This document shows positions 23,325 to 34,315 of a stretch of DNA of 64,000 nucleotides, in pieces. The notes beneath the pieces were generated by a model that had not been told where the DNA came from, did not search any database, and saw nothing but the letters and a program-made list of their open reading frames with translations. How positions within the stretch are numbered: position 1 is the first letter of the stretch; each line of letters starts with the position of its first letter. This DNA is from Lunularia cruciata (lineage: Eukaryota; Streptophyta; Marchantiopsida; Lunulariales; Lunulariaceae): positions 60,797,089 through 60,861,088 of the forward strand of contig OX419761.1 in the NCBI GenBank assembly GCA_948567375.1, in the 5' to 3' direction. Both the position numbers and the translations under genes were made by a program.

Positions 23325-24630
23325 GATTACATCAGAGAAGTGAAGTCAGGGGGAAATCGGGTGCAGGACTTTGAGTGTTGGTGGTATCTCCATGCTTGGT
23401 GGATCATGGTAGCTCGATTCAAGTTCTGTGTTTCCCTAGTGTGCAGAAGCTCATTCAGTTGATGCAAATTTGGCAGTTAGGTGGATGGTGTGCAGAACCA
23501 TCCACCTAATTTTGAGCAAAGAAGGAGCAATTTTTGAGCAGTGTTATGATTTTGAGCTCAGGAGGTGAAGGCATGACCAATTTGCTACGAGTTGGGCTCA
23601 GAAAGTCAAATTGAAGGTGGAGTTGGGAAGCTCTTCTCATGAAATTGTGATTTGGAAAAACCCGTTTTGTCAATTTGGCTTGAGTGGAAAGTTAGCGGGG
23701 GATTTGGCGGACAGCCATCTTTAGGGTTTACGTCAGATTTATGTCAGATTTAGGCCAGAATTGGAGGAGTTTTTGCCGTTTGGCCAGATTTGGAGGAGTT
23801 TTGTAGATTTGGAGAAGTTTCACCAATTTTGGAGGAGGTTCAAAGTGGCAACAAGAAAGGCCTCATTTGGGCGTTTAGAGGCTTCGAGGCATTGGGCTAT
23901 GAGAGGCTACGAAGGCCTTGAAGGGCCAGCAAGCCAGCTTGATGGCGTGAGGCTAGCTAGTTTAGAGTAGATCTTGGTCATTGGTTGGCAAAATCTGCCT
24001 TTCTTGCTAGATTGTGCACAACAGGGTTTGACCCCTAGATCTCTTGTTCCTAGACTGGTGCCCTAGCCAACTGGTCCACCCTCACTTGTTGTCATAGTGA
24101 CTACGCCATTGTTATCTATACACATGTAGCTTTGGCTAGGAGAGGCAGTTTGATCCCATTCTTGGTGATCTTGGTAGCTTAGGACTTAGATACAAACTCC
24201 TCTTATGTCAAATACCAAATGGTGGCAAAGTCAGTCCCGTGTTGTGTTATGAGATGGAGAGTTTTTGTTTAGATTTCTTGTGATTGGACCCCCTCCATTC
24301 TCTACTTCCTGTTTGTGCACCATGTTTGTGTGAGGTGCACTGACTTTTGAGCGTTGGTGCTCTGGTGTGCTCTTGGTGGTGAGGCTGGAGTGATGACCAG
24401 TCAGACTACCTTTGTTTCTCTCCGATGAGGCAGGAAGTGATGACCTGCAGACAGTGAGAATGCGTGTTATGATGGCATGTTACAAGTTGCCCTTTCCCCT
24501 AGTGTAGTTATCTTGATAGAGTTACATTAGTGGGTGGTGTTTAGTTGGTGTTGGCACTTGGTGGGGTACTTGCGGTTGTGACTTGCGGTTGCAGTTGGTG
24601 GTTTGGGTTTGTTGTTGTGGTTACTTGGTC
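23325..24630 (+). other. Leader region of element E
   Basis: About 1.3 kb between the 5' repeat and the gag ATG. No clear tRNA-complementary primer-binding site was recognised. A short open frame (23761-23970) has no visible motif. Confidence 0.4.
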
Positions 24631-26038
24631 ATGACGGAGTTCTTTGGAGATTCCAGAGGGGTTAGCCCTGCAGTACACAGTGGGTTTACTCGGAGCGGTG
24701 CTCGGTATCAGCCTGTATCTCAGGTCCCAGTGAGGGAGGAGATTGACTCTGAGTTGGAGTTCGACACCGGAGCTGATTCAATTGAGAGTGCACTTGGTGT
24801 GTCCGCACCGTTGTTGTGGGACATGGACGAGATTTATGGGGCCTCCAAAGGCCCCAGGCGTTACTCTGGTACAGTGGGTACCATTGAGTTGGATGACTTC
24901 ATCCAGGAGTTTGATAGTTGGTGTGATCTGCAGATGATGGAGAACCCAACTTTGTTCACACCCTTCATGGCATGGAAGGAGTTGTTTCAGCACTTGGAGG
25001 GTCCGTCGATGGATGAATACCATGAGTTTAGGAGAGCTCATTTGGAGGAGATTGAGTTATGGAGACAGTATTGGTCTCCACACTATATCTCCATCACTTC
25101 AGGCTCGGTGGCCAGCAGTAGATTGGTTGTACCCACGAGTTCTAGCTCGAGTAGTGTTGGTGGAGCTAGTGGAGGTGCACTAGCTGGAGATAGTGCTACT
25201 ACAAGTGGAGGTATTGCTGTAGGAGGTGGTGTGAAACCGAGGTTTAACCCCATGGTGGAGTTCTTTCTACATTTGAGGCAAAACTACCAGGGAGTGCGGA
25301 CTGACAAGCTGAGGAGCTTGCAGGAGTTCTAGCGGAAGGCTGGAGAGAGCCTATGCGAGGCATACACTTGCATGAGGCGGCTGATCAGTTTCCACTCAAG
25401 GAGTTACTGAGGCCCACGCAGTCCAGTTTTGGTATGGGATACTAGATAGGGAGTTACGACATAGAGTTCGTGATGCTATGTTGTTGCAGGCTACTTCGCC
25501 CACTTTGGCAGTAGTCTTTGGTTTGGTTGAGCGTATTGAGCTCAATATGGTAGAGGAGAGGGTGGTGACATCTGGATTTGGTAGGGAGACCTCATCCACG
25601 GCTGTGACTTCTTCTAGAGTGCAGCAGGGTGCACCACGCCCAGTTGGTTTTTGAGGACAGGGTGGACAGCCCAGATCCTATGGAGCGAGTGGAGGGCCAA
25701 GTGGAGTTAGACCCTTACCCTCATTTTTGAGCCAGCAGCAGCCAGTGAGTGGTGGTGTTGCTTGTTGGACTTGTGGTGGACCTCACTATAGGAGAGAGTG
25801 TACTCAGGGCAGCGGACCTGATACCTCTGGTGCATCACAGCCAGCACAGAGGCAGTGTGAGCATTGCCACAGATTTGGTCACACTAGTGACGGGTGTTTT
25901 GACCTACACCCGGAGTTACGGAGTGGTAGGGCTGCTATGGCAGGTAGTAGAGGAGCTCCAATTCATGGAGGACGAGGTGGTAGAGGTGGTGGTAGAGGAT
26001 CTACACCTAATAGGGGTGCAGTACCTGCCCTTACTTGA
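24631..26038 (+). pseudogene. Gag of element E (frameshifted), two zinc knuckles
   Basis: Start chosen at the ATG at 24631 (MTEFFGDSRGV). The first part (to 25332) carries an acidic N-terminus, a helical region around LDDFIQEFDSWCDLQ and FMAWKELFQHLEG, and a Ser/Gly linker; this resembles gypsy capsid proteins that coat the RNA. A CAG-to-TAG-type stop at 25330 and a frameshift near 25400 follow. The frame resumes (FWYGILDRELRHRVRDAML) and leads to two knuckles: CWTCGGPHYRREC (spacing 2-3-4) and CEHCHRFGHTSDGC (spacing 2-4-4), then an RG-rich tail. Nucleic-acid binding is expected from the knuckles. It ends at the pol deletion junction. Confidence 0.75.
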
Positions 26039-26040
26039 TT

Positions 26041-28314
26041 GATGCGATTTGGCATGCAAAGGTCTTCAGTACTTTGGATCTTCGAGCGGGATATCATCAA
26101 TTGCCGATCAGGGAGGAGGATAAGTCCAAGACAACATTTTGGGCTATTGATCCTCACGGCAAGGATGTGTTATATCAGTGGAGGTTCTTACCATTTGGGT
26201 TGAAGAACGCTCCTGCTGAGTTCCAGAGGGTCATGGATAGGATCCTAGCTGGATTGGATTTTGCTCGGTGCTATATTGATGACATTTTGGTTTATAGCAC
26301 TACTATGGAGGAGCATGAGAGACAGTTGTTGGAGGTGTTTGAGAGGTTGAGATCTCATGGACTCAAATTACATCCTAGGAAGTGTAGGTTCTTCCACAAG
26401 CAGGTTGAGCATTTGGGTCACACTATCTACCACGGAGGACTTGGTGTTCAGCAGACCAAGGTGGAGGCTATTGCACGTATTCCTCGGCCTACGGATGTGA
26501 GCAGAGTGCGAGCATTCCTTGGGTTGGCAAACTTCTATCGCCGCTATGTTAGAGGATTTAGTGCCATTGCCAAGGCCTTGACAAAGCTAACCAAGCTTAC
26601 ACAGGAGTGGTGTTGGGGAGATGAGTAGGAGAGAGCTTTTGTAGAGCTCAAGGAGAGGTTGACATCTACTCCTATTTTGAGGAGACCAATCAGGGGACGA
26701 CCATTTCAGGTTCACACTGATTGGAGTATATTGGGGCTTGGAGCGGTGCTCATCCAGCATGATGATGAGGAGAAGGAGTTTGTGGTGGCCTATGCTAGTC
26801 GCTCCAACAATTCAGCGGAGGCAAAGTATAGTTCATATGAGGGAGAGTGCTTGGCAGCAGTTTGGGCAGTAGCACATTTCCAATGTTACCTATTTGGTAA
26901 CCCCTTCACTCTCATCACTGATCATCAACCGCTGAAGTGGTTGATGGAGTCGACAAGCTTTAAGGGAAGCTTGCACAATGGGCTCTGTTTACAAGAGTAT
27001 GATTTCACGGTTGTTCATAGACCTGGAGTGGTGAACCGTGATGCAGATGGGTTGAGTAGAAACCCATGTCCCAGCCAGCAGGATCCGACCGGAGGACGTT
27101 GGCATGGTGAGACAGATGAGGAGATGGTGCCAGGTTGGCATGCATCGGCCTTTCTGTGTATATTTGCAGAGGCTTTGGTGGTATCTCTCTCAGTACATAC
27201 AGGAGGAGTTATTGAGGTCACAGATCCAGAGAGTGAGGATATTGGTACAATTCAGCGAGACATTCATGATGATGTCTTAGTGATGGACTATCTTCACACT
27301 GGTGTTGTGGGTGGCACAGTTGGGGCCAAGGAGAGAGACCGTGTTCTTCAGCGAGCCAGACGGTTCAGATTGGAGAGTAGATACCTTTTGCGTGTATGGG
27401 AGGATGGTAGAGTGCGGGTAGTACCACTTCCATCACAAAGACCACAGTTGGTCCGTCATGCTCATGAGGAGCTAGGACATTTTGGAGTAAAGCATACATA
27501 TAGCTTACTCCAGAGTCATTATTGGTGGTGCGGTATGCAGACCAAGGTACAGTAGTTTGTTGCCAGATGTGTGGTTTGTGACCGAGTTAGAGCATCATTC
27601 AATGCTCCTACGCCATAGTTACACCCATTACCTATCATGGGATTGGGTTACCGTTGGAGTCTGGACTTTGCCGGACCTTTACCGTTGACTGTGAGACATC
27701 ATCGGTATGTTTTGGTGATGGTGGAGCACTTCTCCAAGTGGATTGAGTTCGTGGCACTTCCTGACAAGTCTAGTGAAGGGACAACTTACTTGTTCCTGGA
27801 TCGAGTTCTTAGTCATTTTGGTGCACCAATTGAGGTTTTGATTGATCAGGGTACAAAGTTCTTGGGGGAGTTTCAGGTCTTGTGTGACAAGGCTTTGATT
27901 GATCATCGTACTACATCCCGAGATCACCCTGAGGCAGATGGCTTAGCAAAGAGAGTGGTTCAGACAGTGAAGAGAGGATTGCAAAAGTATGGTTTTCAAA
28001 GAGGCCACTTGGGAGATTGGGATCTCCAGTTACCTTGGTTGGCCATGGGCTATCGGTTCAGCCGGCAAGCCTCCTTAGCATCCTTCTCTCCATACTTTCT
28101 ACTCTATGGACGAGATCCAGATTTACTTGCAGCCATTCGTCAAGATGCTACTGTAGTTTTGGACTTGGATGACCCCGATGTATGGATGAGCGCATGTTCT
28201 CAGCGGGCAGAGATCTTTCGGAGAGTGATGCCGATGGCCTTTGAGAACTTGGCGATTGCTCAGCATAGAGATACTTAACGCTATGCTACCATTCGAGGAG
28301 GAGGTTATAGACCC
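26041..28314 (+). pseudogene. Pol of element E: RT (N-terminus deleted), RNase H, integrase
   Basis: One frame throughout, broken only by stops near 26626, 27553, 27617 and 28276, all explainable as CAG/CAA to TAG/TAA. It begins inside RT at FSTLDLRAGYHQLPI, so protease and about the first third of RT are deleted against gag. RT has YIDDILVYS; RNase H has TDWSILGLGAVL, the conserved Glu in YEGECLAAVW, ITDHQPLKWLM and NRDADGLSR. Integrase has the HHCC zinc site (ELGHFGVKHT...CVVC), SLDFAGP and LIDQGTKF as the two Asp sites. The third catalytic residue (normally the Glu of the TERVNQ-type motif) reads AKRVVQ, so Glu is replaced by Lys: this copy's integrase should be dead. Confidence 0.85.
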
Positions 28315-28701
28315 TTGATCCGTCGATTTCATCCAAGCGACTATATATATCTACACCAGACAGCACTGACGATACTTGATGTTTCTACAGGCAACACTAT
28401 CTTGAGAGTGCGCGAGGTTTTGCCATCTAGAGTCCTTGTGTTAGAAGGACGTGATGGTGTTGTTTGGAAGGATCATGTGCGCAATTGTGCGCCATGCCAC
28501 CTCCCAAACATTGATGGTACTATGGACCCAAGCTTGGCACTTGTACGTGCAGGCTTGAGGTGTATGTTATGTAGCTCTTTTGGTGGAGCTGCTACTATGT
28601 TAGTGTGTGATAGCTGTTTGAGAAGATGGCATTTGGCATGTTTGACTCCTCCCCTCACGGTGGTTCCTCAAGGACAATGGTTATGTCCTAGATGTACTTG
28701 A
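28315..28701 (+). pseudogene. Integrase C-terminal domain fused to a PHD finger (element E pol end)
   Basis: Continues the pol frame after the stop at 28276. An SH3-like integrase tail (FHPSDYIYLHQ, ...VWKDHVRNCAPCHLPN) is followed by a C4HC3 PHD finger: CMLC, then VCDSC, WHLAC and LCPRC, with spacing 2-11-2-4-2-14-2 and the conserved Trp two residues before the last Cys pair. The frame ends three residues later, so the finger is the C-terminus of pol. PHD fingers commonly read histone H3 tails; in chromoviruses a chromodomain at this position steers integration, so a targeting role is inferred. All eight metal ligands are intact. Confidence 0.85.
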
Positions 28702-28870
28702 CCTATAGCTAGTTCATTCTTTATATGGTATGGATTGCAGACAGGCGACTAACGATGGGGCTCCATAGCACCCGGCCTCCTGATCTTTGCCCATTAGAGG
28801 GTATACCATATACTTAGAGTAGATGGCTATCTGGAGTTAGAGGGACCTAACCGTCAGCTAGGGGGGCGAT
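28702..28870 (+). other. 3' untranslated region and polypurine tract of element E
   Basis: Short non-coding stretch ending in AGCTAGGGGGGCGAT immediately before TGTGGCAC at 28871. The G-run is a good plus-strand primer candidate and suggests that U3 begins at 28871. Confidence 0.55.
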
Positions 28871-28966
28871 TGTGGCACTTTAGAGTCTATGTGTGAGTTG
28901 TGCTTCTATAGTGTATGATGTTGACAGCGATGTATATTGTGTAGCAATGTATATATGCACGATAGC
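28871..28966 (+). repeat. 3' LTR of element E, first segment
   Basis: TGTGGCACTTTAGAG...GCACGATAGC follows the polypurine tract. A near-copy lies at 35028-35124. The segment is cut by chromovirus A, whose target duplication ATAGC is its last five bases (28962-28966). Confidence 0.65.
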
Positions 28967-29389
28967 TGTAAAAGACCAAAACCGAGGAGAGAAATAGGAG
29001 AATGGAAGCTCACATTGGGACACTTGAATGAGGGAAAACTCCGAATGCCTAGCATGAGCTTCGGCCTTGGTATTTATAGGTAGCATACAAGACCCTTGAA
29101 GCTTCTCAAGAAGTTTCCTTGAGCTGCTTTCTTGGAGTGCAAGCCAAGTTAACTAGGAAGCTTCTCAAGAAGCTTCCTTCTAGAAGCCGCCTACTTGGCG
29201 TGCAAGCTAAGCTAGTTAGAAGCTTCTAGAAGCTTCCTTCTAGAAGCTACCTGCTTAGGGCACAAGTTAACTAGTTGGGAAGCTTCCTAAGAAGCTTCTT
29301 AGATGCTTCTAGAATATTCTAGGCTATTTTGTCTTATTCTCTACTTCGTAAGCCCGACTAACTTTGTCACTAAACTCCATATTGTTACA
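28967..29389 (-). repeat. 3' LTR of chromovirus A
   Basis: Reads TGTAAAAGACC...ATTGTTACA on + (TGTAA/TTACA ends). Carries the same TATA box and heat-shock modules as the 5' LTR. The end of pol overlaps its first bases, as in copy B. Confidence 0.92.
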
Positions 29390-29403
29390 TATTCCCCCGC
29401 CGC
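29390..29403 (-). other. Polypurine tract of chromovirus A
   Basis: Minus strand GCGGCGGGGGAATA directly precedes the 3' LTR start TGTAACAATATGG. The same tract occurs in copies B and C. Confidence 0.75.
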
Positions 29404-31164
29404 TAGTTGGTGACGTCCTCGTTGCCAGTGAAGCTTCGAATTCCTTGATGGCCATATGTGCATTTTGGAGGTGAGAAAGAGGTTCCCATGTAGCATCATG
29501 AAGGGGATACCCTTTCCAAAGGACCTTGTACTCCGTATGTTGGTGACGGCCTCGTTGAATATGGCGACGCCAAGGATACGATCAACTTTGTACTCCTCAT
29601 GATCATTGATAGGGACAGGAAGAGGGGGAGGTTGGACTCGAGAGGAAAAGGAAGAAGGGTTAGGAACAAAGGGTTTCAACTTGGAAATATGAAAGACAGG
29701 ATGGATACGCATGTGACAAGGTAAGGCAAGACGATAAGCAACAGGAGAGATAATGTGGGTGATATCAAAGGGTCCTATCCAATTAGGAGCAAGTTTACGA
29801 ACTTGGGTATCAAGTGGGAGAGGGAGGTTACTAGAGGATAACATGACTTTATCACCAACTTCAAAGGTGAGATCATGACGATGATAGTCTGCATATTGTT
29901 TTTGGCGATTCTGAGCAACAAGGAGGTGAGATTTGGCTTGTTGGAGAGATTGGGATATAGTGGTCAAGAATGTAGAAGTATGAGGAACCTGAGAGGGAGG
30001 GGGAGCAAGAAGAGAATCTGGAACAAGCGGATCTTGGCCAAAATTGAGAAAGAAGGGAGAAAATCCAGTGCTTGCCTGTTTGGAATTGTTGTAGGCAAAT
30101 TCTGCAGCTGCAAGACATTCATCCCAGTTGGTATGGTGGACATTGACAAAGGCCCGCAACATATCCTCCAATGTACAATTGGCGCGTTCGGTTTGTCCAT
30201 CAGTTTGAGGATGATAGGCCGTGGACAAAGCAAGCTTGGTGCCGAGTATCTGGAAGAGTGCTTGCCAAAACTTCTCGGTAAATCGAGGATCACGGTCGGA
30301 GATGAGTACACGTGGCATCCCATGATGCTTGAAGACATTGTCAAAGTAGATTTGCGCTAAGGTTAGAGCATCCACGGTATCACAGGTTGGTGCCAAGTGG
30401 ATTTGCTTACTAAGCTTATCCACAAACACCACAATTGCGGTGTGTCCTTGTTTTGTCTTTGGCAAGGATGTGATGAGATCCAAGCTCACATGCTCCCAAC
30501 GAGCGGATGGAATGGCGAGTGGTTGAAGGAGTCCACCCGGCTTCTGGTTGCTGGCCTTGTTCCGTTGGCAACTCTCACATGATCTGACAAAGTCTCGAAC
30601 ATCTCGTGTCATGTTGGGCCACCACCATTGGCGTTGGAGGGTGCCCAAGGTCTTGTCCACTCCCATGTGACCAGCTATTGGTAAATCATGGGCTTCTTGA
30701 AGGCGCACAAGTCGAAGATCACCTTTGGTTGGAACATAGATCTGGTCTGCATGGAATAAAAGGCCTTCCTTGAAGGAGAAGGTGTTGTACTCCTTGTCGC
30801 GTGCTGTTAGACAACCGTGTACCATTTGGAAGAAGGGATCTTGCTGTAGGGCTAACCAAAACTCGTTATGAATCTTGGGATCAATTGACACCGTCGTAAT
30901 TGCTGCCGCAATGAGAGGAAGAGACTTCAAATCAGGTCGTCGTGAGAGAGCATCAGGGATGACATGGAACCGACCTGGTTTGTACTCAAGTTTGATGTCA
31001 AACAATTGGAGTTGCTCTTCCCATCGATGATGTCGACTCTTCATGTGCTCTAGGTGTAAGGTCTGCAACAATGGCTTGTGATCAGTTTGCATGATCACTT
31101 GTTTCCCCAAGAGATAATGCCTCCATACCTTGGTGGCATATACCATTGCAAGTTGTTCCCGATC
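29390..31164 (-). pseudogene. Chromovirus A pol, 3' half: RNase H end, integrase, chromodomain
   Basis: A long frame after a CGA-to-TGA stop at about 31165. Motifs in order: QTDHKPLLQTL and IPDALSRRPD (RNase H); integrase zinc site (HDLPIAGHMGVDKT...CESCQRNK); core SLDLITSLPK (first Asp), VLISDRDPRF (second Asp), HPQTDGQTERANC (catalytic Glu present); SH3-like tail KLAPNWIGPFDI, HPVFHISKLKPF. A single-base deletion near 29570 (compare copy B) shifts the frame at the start of the chromodomain, so a correct chromodomain is lost in this copy. The integrase catalytic triad itself is intact. Confidence 0.88.
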
Positions 31165-32340
31165 TCAAGCAGAGTAATTTCTTTCAGCTGTATTTAGTCG
31201 GCGAGACACAAAGGCAATAGGATGTAGTCCATCTGGAAATTCTTGTTGCAACACAGCTCCAATTGCAAAGTTAGAAGCATCAAAATCAACCACACAAGGT
31301 AGTTGAGGATCATATGGTTGAAGAATGGGTCTTGAAGACACCATATGCTTTAACTTCTGGAATGCTTCTTCATGCTTGGTGGTCCATTGGAAGCTCGAGT
31401 TCTTTCCCAAGAGGTCAGTCAATGGTGCAGCCACGTGAGCATAATAGTGGATGAACCGTCGGTAAAAACTAGCCAATCCGTTGAACGCTCGTACTTCGGT
31501 AGCATCCTTTGGGGTAGGCCAATCAGTAATGGCCTTGATCTTCTCTTCTTCCATCTTGATCCCCTCTGATGAGATCTTATGACCCAAGAAGGTAACCTCC
31601 TTTTGCCAAAAAGTACACTTTGACTTCTTGCAGTAAAATTTCCACTGTCATAGTCGTCTTAGGACTTCTCACACATGATTCATATGTTCTGCCTCTGTCC
31701 TACTATAGATTAAGATATCATCTAAGAACACTACCACAGACTGATCCAATAGCCCCTCCAACACCCGATGCATCTGATCCATGAAGACTGCTGGAGCATT
31801 AGTGAGTCCGAAAGGTAGAACTCTCCACTCAAAATGTCCATACCTTGTACAAAAGGTAGTCTTTTTCACGTCCTCTCCTTCAATAGGAATTTGCCAATAG
31901 CCGCTACGAAGATCTAGCTTGGAAAAGTATCGTGCTCCACTTAATTGATCAAGCAAGTCATCGATCCAAGGCAAGGGATATGCATTCTTCACGGTTTGCT
32001 TATTGAGCCCACGGTAATCAATACAGAAACGAAGTCCTCCATCCTTCTTTGGAACAAATAGTACCGGTGCTCCCCAAGGAGAGGTACTATGTCATATGAA
32101 ATCCTTCTCCAACAACTCTATAAGTGTTGTTCGCAACTCCTCCAACTCCTTTGGTGAGAGCCGATAGATTGGTCTACTCACTGGAGTTCTCCCTAGCAAT
32201 AACTCGATCTTGAAGGGCATACCTCGATCAGAGGGTAATCCCTTTGGCAAATCATCCGGAAACACATCTGCAAACTCTTGAACTATCCAATCAACCGTTG
32301 CTTGATGCGGCACTTGGCCCTCCTCAGATTGTTCTTGTGC
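31165..32340 (-). pseudogene. Chromovirus A pol, 5' half: reverse transcriptase and RNase H start
   Basis: From right to left: FPDDLPKGLPSDRG and [15 protein letters not shown] (RT lead-in); a stop after EKDFI (CGA to TGA); [13 protein letters not shown] and [15 protein letters not shown] (first catalytic Asp); [25 protein letters not shown] (catalytic pair); stops near 31670 and 31650; [42 protein letters not shown] (RNase H Asp). The DNA polymerase that copies element RNA; it is interrupted by three or more nonsense codons, hence inactive here. Confidence 0.88.
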
Positions 32341-32989
32341 AATCGGCTTGATCCACACTGCGAATACAAACTTATCTTCCTCCAAAGCTTGCTCTATGGC
32401 TGCTTCATTAACAAACTTTCCTTCTAGGGACTCATCTCTCTTCCGAGCTTGCTCCATGGTTGCCTTCCTGGCAAACTTCCCATCTTGGGACTCATCTCCC
32501 TTCCAGATTCGCTCTATGGCTACCTTCTCGACAAACTTCCCATCTTGGGACTGACTATTCTTAGGTGTCTTACTCAGAGGTGCCAGACAACCTAATCGGA
32601 AATTCCTACCTTGGTGTTGTACTTGAATTTGGTGTCGGGTCCAATCAAATTGAACCTTATGACATTCAAGCCAAGGTAGACCCAGATATGATATCATAGT
32701 GTAGAGGTGCCACTACAAACCTCATACACTCCAAATACTCCTTCCCAATCTTGAAGGTAACAGGATGCAAGGTGCGGAATGCAGAACCCTTTCTACCATC
32801 CGCCATCATCAAACTACTTCCAATCACTAGCTTGATAGGAATACCCAATTCCTTTGCTACTTGCATAGACATGCAATTCTCTGAACTTCCAGAATCAACC
32901 AAAATTCTACAACCCCGATTAGATATCATACCTTGCAAATGAAGCAAACTTGCATAAGTCGAGCCTTCAATCCCATTGGAACTAATCAA
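32341..32989 (-). pseudogene. Chromovirus A protease and repeat linker
   Basis: The retropepsin core ILVDSGSSENCMS (about 32910; D-S-G active site) is followed by the flap and C-terminal part (MADGRKGSAF, LECMRFVVAPLHYD). A one-base insertion near 32690 (compare copy B) shifts the frame before LGLPWLE. Then comes a linker with three tandem copies of a roughly 20-residue unit, each with x-DGKF or EGKF and a following Glu/Ala/Ile-rich helix (about 32560-32380). The linker separates protease from RT and its function is unknown. Copy B has the same linker. Confidence 0.8.
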
Positions 32990-33029
32990 GCTCCCAGTAG
33001 GCGGCTCGAAATCTCCTACTGGGATTCCT

Positions 33030-33915
33030 CGTTTCCCTGATCATTCCGCTCCACAACCTCCACTTGGGCAACTTGTCGAGGTCGTCCATTCTTGAGTGGA
33101 CATTCAGCAATGCGATGCCCCAACTGGCGACAATAAAAACAACCTCCATTTTGTCATAATCTTTCTCTATCTGCTGTGCCAAGTGGTCTTCGTTGGATAG
33201 CATCAATCTCCATTGGTACCGGTTCTTCCACTCGTGGTATTGGTGGGTTTTGTGTAGGTCGAGGTCGAGACCAAGTTGTCCCAACTAAGGAATCAAAACG
33301 CTCAGCCAATTGCATGGCTTGTTCTACATTCTGTGGCTCTTGCATGGTCACCTCCAATCTGGTTTGTGACTTCAATCCGCGCACAAATTGATCCAGAACT
33401 TCACCTTCTTGGATATCTGGAATTTGCATGATGATATTCTGAAATTGTGTGATGTAGCTTCTCACTGAGCCAATCTGCCTCAACTCCGCCAATTTATCTC
33501 GTGCAGCTCGGGTGGCATTTATAGTCTGAAATCGACCAAGTATTGCATCCTTGAATTCTGCCCATGTAAAAATTGGTGTAACAATTTGTCGTTCAGCTCT
33601 TTCTACTCGGAATCGCCACCAAAGTTTTGCCACTCCATCCAATTGGCTAGAAGCCAAGAGAATTTGTTTCCGCTCGTCTTGAAGATTGGTGGCTTCAAAG
33701 TAACGTTCACAGTCAAACACAAAATTCTCCACTGTGCTTGGAAGATTCTTGCCTTCAAACACCTTGGGTTTCGGAAATCGAATGCGATCTTCTCCATCTC
33801 GAACTGGCGCTCTGTCTATCTGTTCTCGTCGTTGCTGGTCTCGTTCATCCAACAATCGAGTAAGATGCTCGATTTGTTGTTGCATTGCAAGGATAACATC
33901 CGGTATTGCCGCCAT
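33030..33915 (-). pseudogene. Chromovirus A gag
   Basis: Starts at the ATG at 33915 (MAAIPDVILAMQQQIEHL). The N-terminal coiled helix (QQQIEHLTRLLDERDQQRRE) is followed by the capsid-like retrotrans_gag region (FEGKNLPSTVENFVFDCERYF, LWWRFRVERAER, FVRGLKSQTRLEV) and, after a CGA-to-TGA stop near 33155, by a zinc knuckle CFYCRQLGHRIAEC (spacing 2-4-4). Gag forms the particle that packages the RNA. The stop separates capsid from knuckle and pol. There is no separate pol start visible; gag and pol appear to be one frame in the family. Confidence 0.85.
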
Positions 33916-34173
33916 CGCTACTACTCTATTCCACTACCTACAATTTATCTAGTTGATTAACACGTAGATACAACACGTCCACCGTTCTCCATAAGTTACA
34001 ACTGGAAGTATCAAGGGTTCCTTTGACACGGTGATCATATGTAGAAAATCCTGCCCAAAGCGTGAGGTGATGAATTGTGTGAAACGATGCTTTGGTAATA
34101 TCTGGACATGAAAGTCTCAATGGTTTGGCGGAAGTGGATTTGGTGGTCCATAAATTCCATCCATCCCATTCCT

Positions 34174-34185
34174 GCTCTGATACCA
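34174..34185 (-). other. Primer-binding site, initiator-Met tRNA type
   Basis: Minus strand TGGTATCAGAGC starts one base after the 5' LTR end. This is the common plant retrotransposon site complementary to the 3' end of initiator tRNA-Met. In copy B the same site has one change (TAGTATCAGAGC). Confidence 0.88.
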
Positions 34186-34290
34186 ATGTAAAAGACCAAA
34201 ACCGAGGAGAGAAATAAGAGAATGGAAGCTCACATTGGGACACTTGAATGAGGGAAAACTCCGAATGCCTAGCATGAGCTTCGGCCTTGG

Positions 34291-34299
34291 TATTTATAG
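34291..34299 (-). promoter_or_regulatory. TATA box of chromovirus LTR
   Basis: Minus strand CTATAAATACC, conserved in all five LTRs of the family in the window, about 20-260 bp downstream of the GAA/TTC modules. This is the likely core promoter for genomic RNA. Confidence 0.7.
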
Positions 34300-34315
34300 G
34301 TAGCATACAAGACCC

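Noticed and set aside
24005-24080. tRNA-like or SINE-like text on the minus strand (A-box-like GGACCAGTTGGC, B-box-like GGGGTCAAACCC)
   Set aside because: No cloverleaf could be folded: the T-arm lacks the 7-base loop starting TTC and no acceptor stem pairs. It lies in the element E leader and may be chance or a SINE scrap.
24583-24630. Earlier in-frame ATG for element E gag at 24583
   Set aside because: The extension (RLQLVVWVCCCGYL-like) is hydrophobic and unlike gag; the ATG at 24631 begins plausible gag sequence.
29875-30360. 161-codon + strand frame inside chromovirus A
   Set aside because: Antisense of the integrase core; equivalent shadows exist in copies B and C at the same positions.
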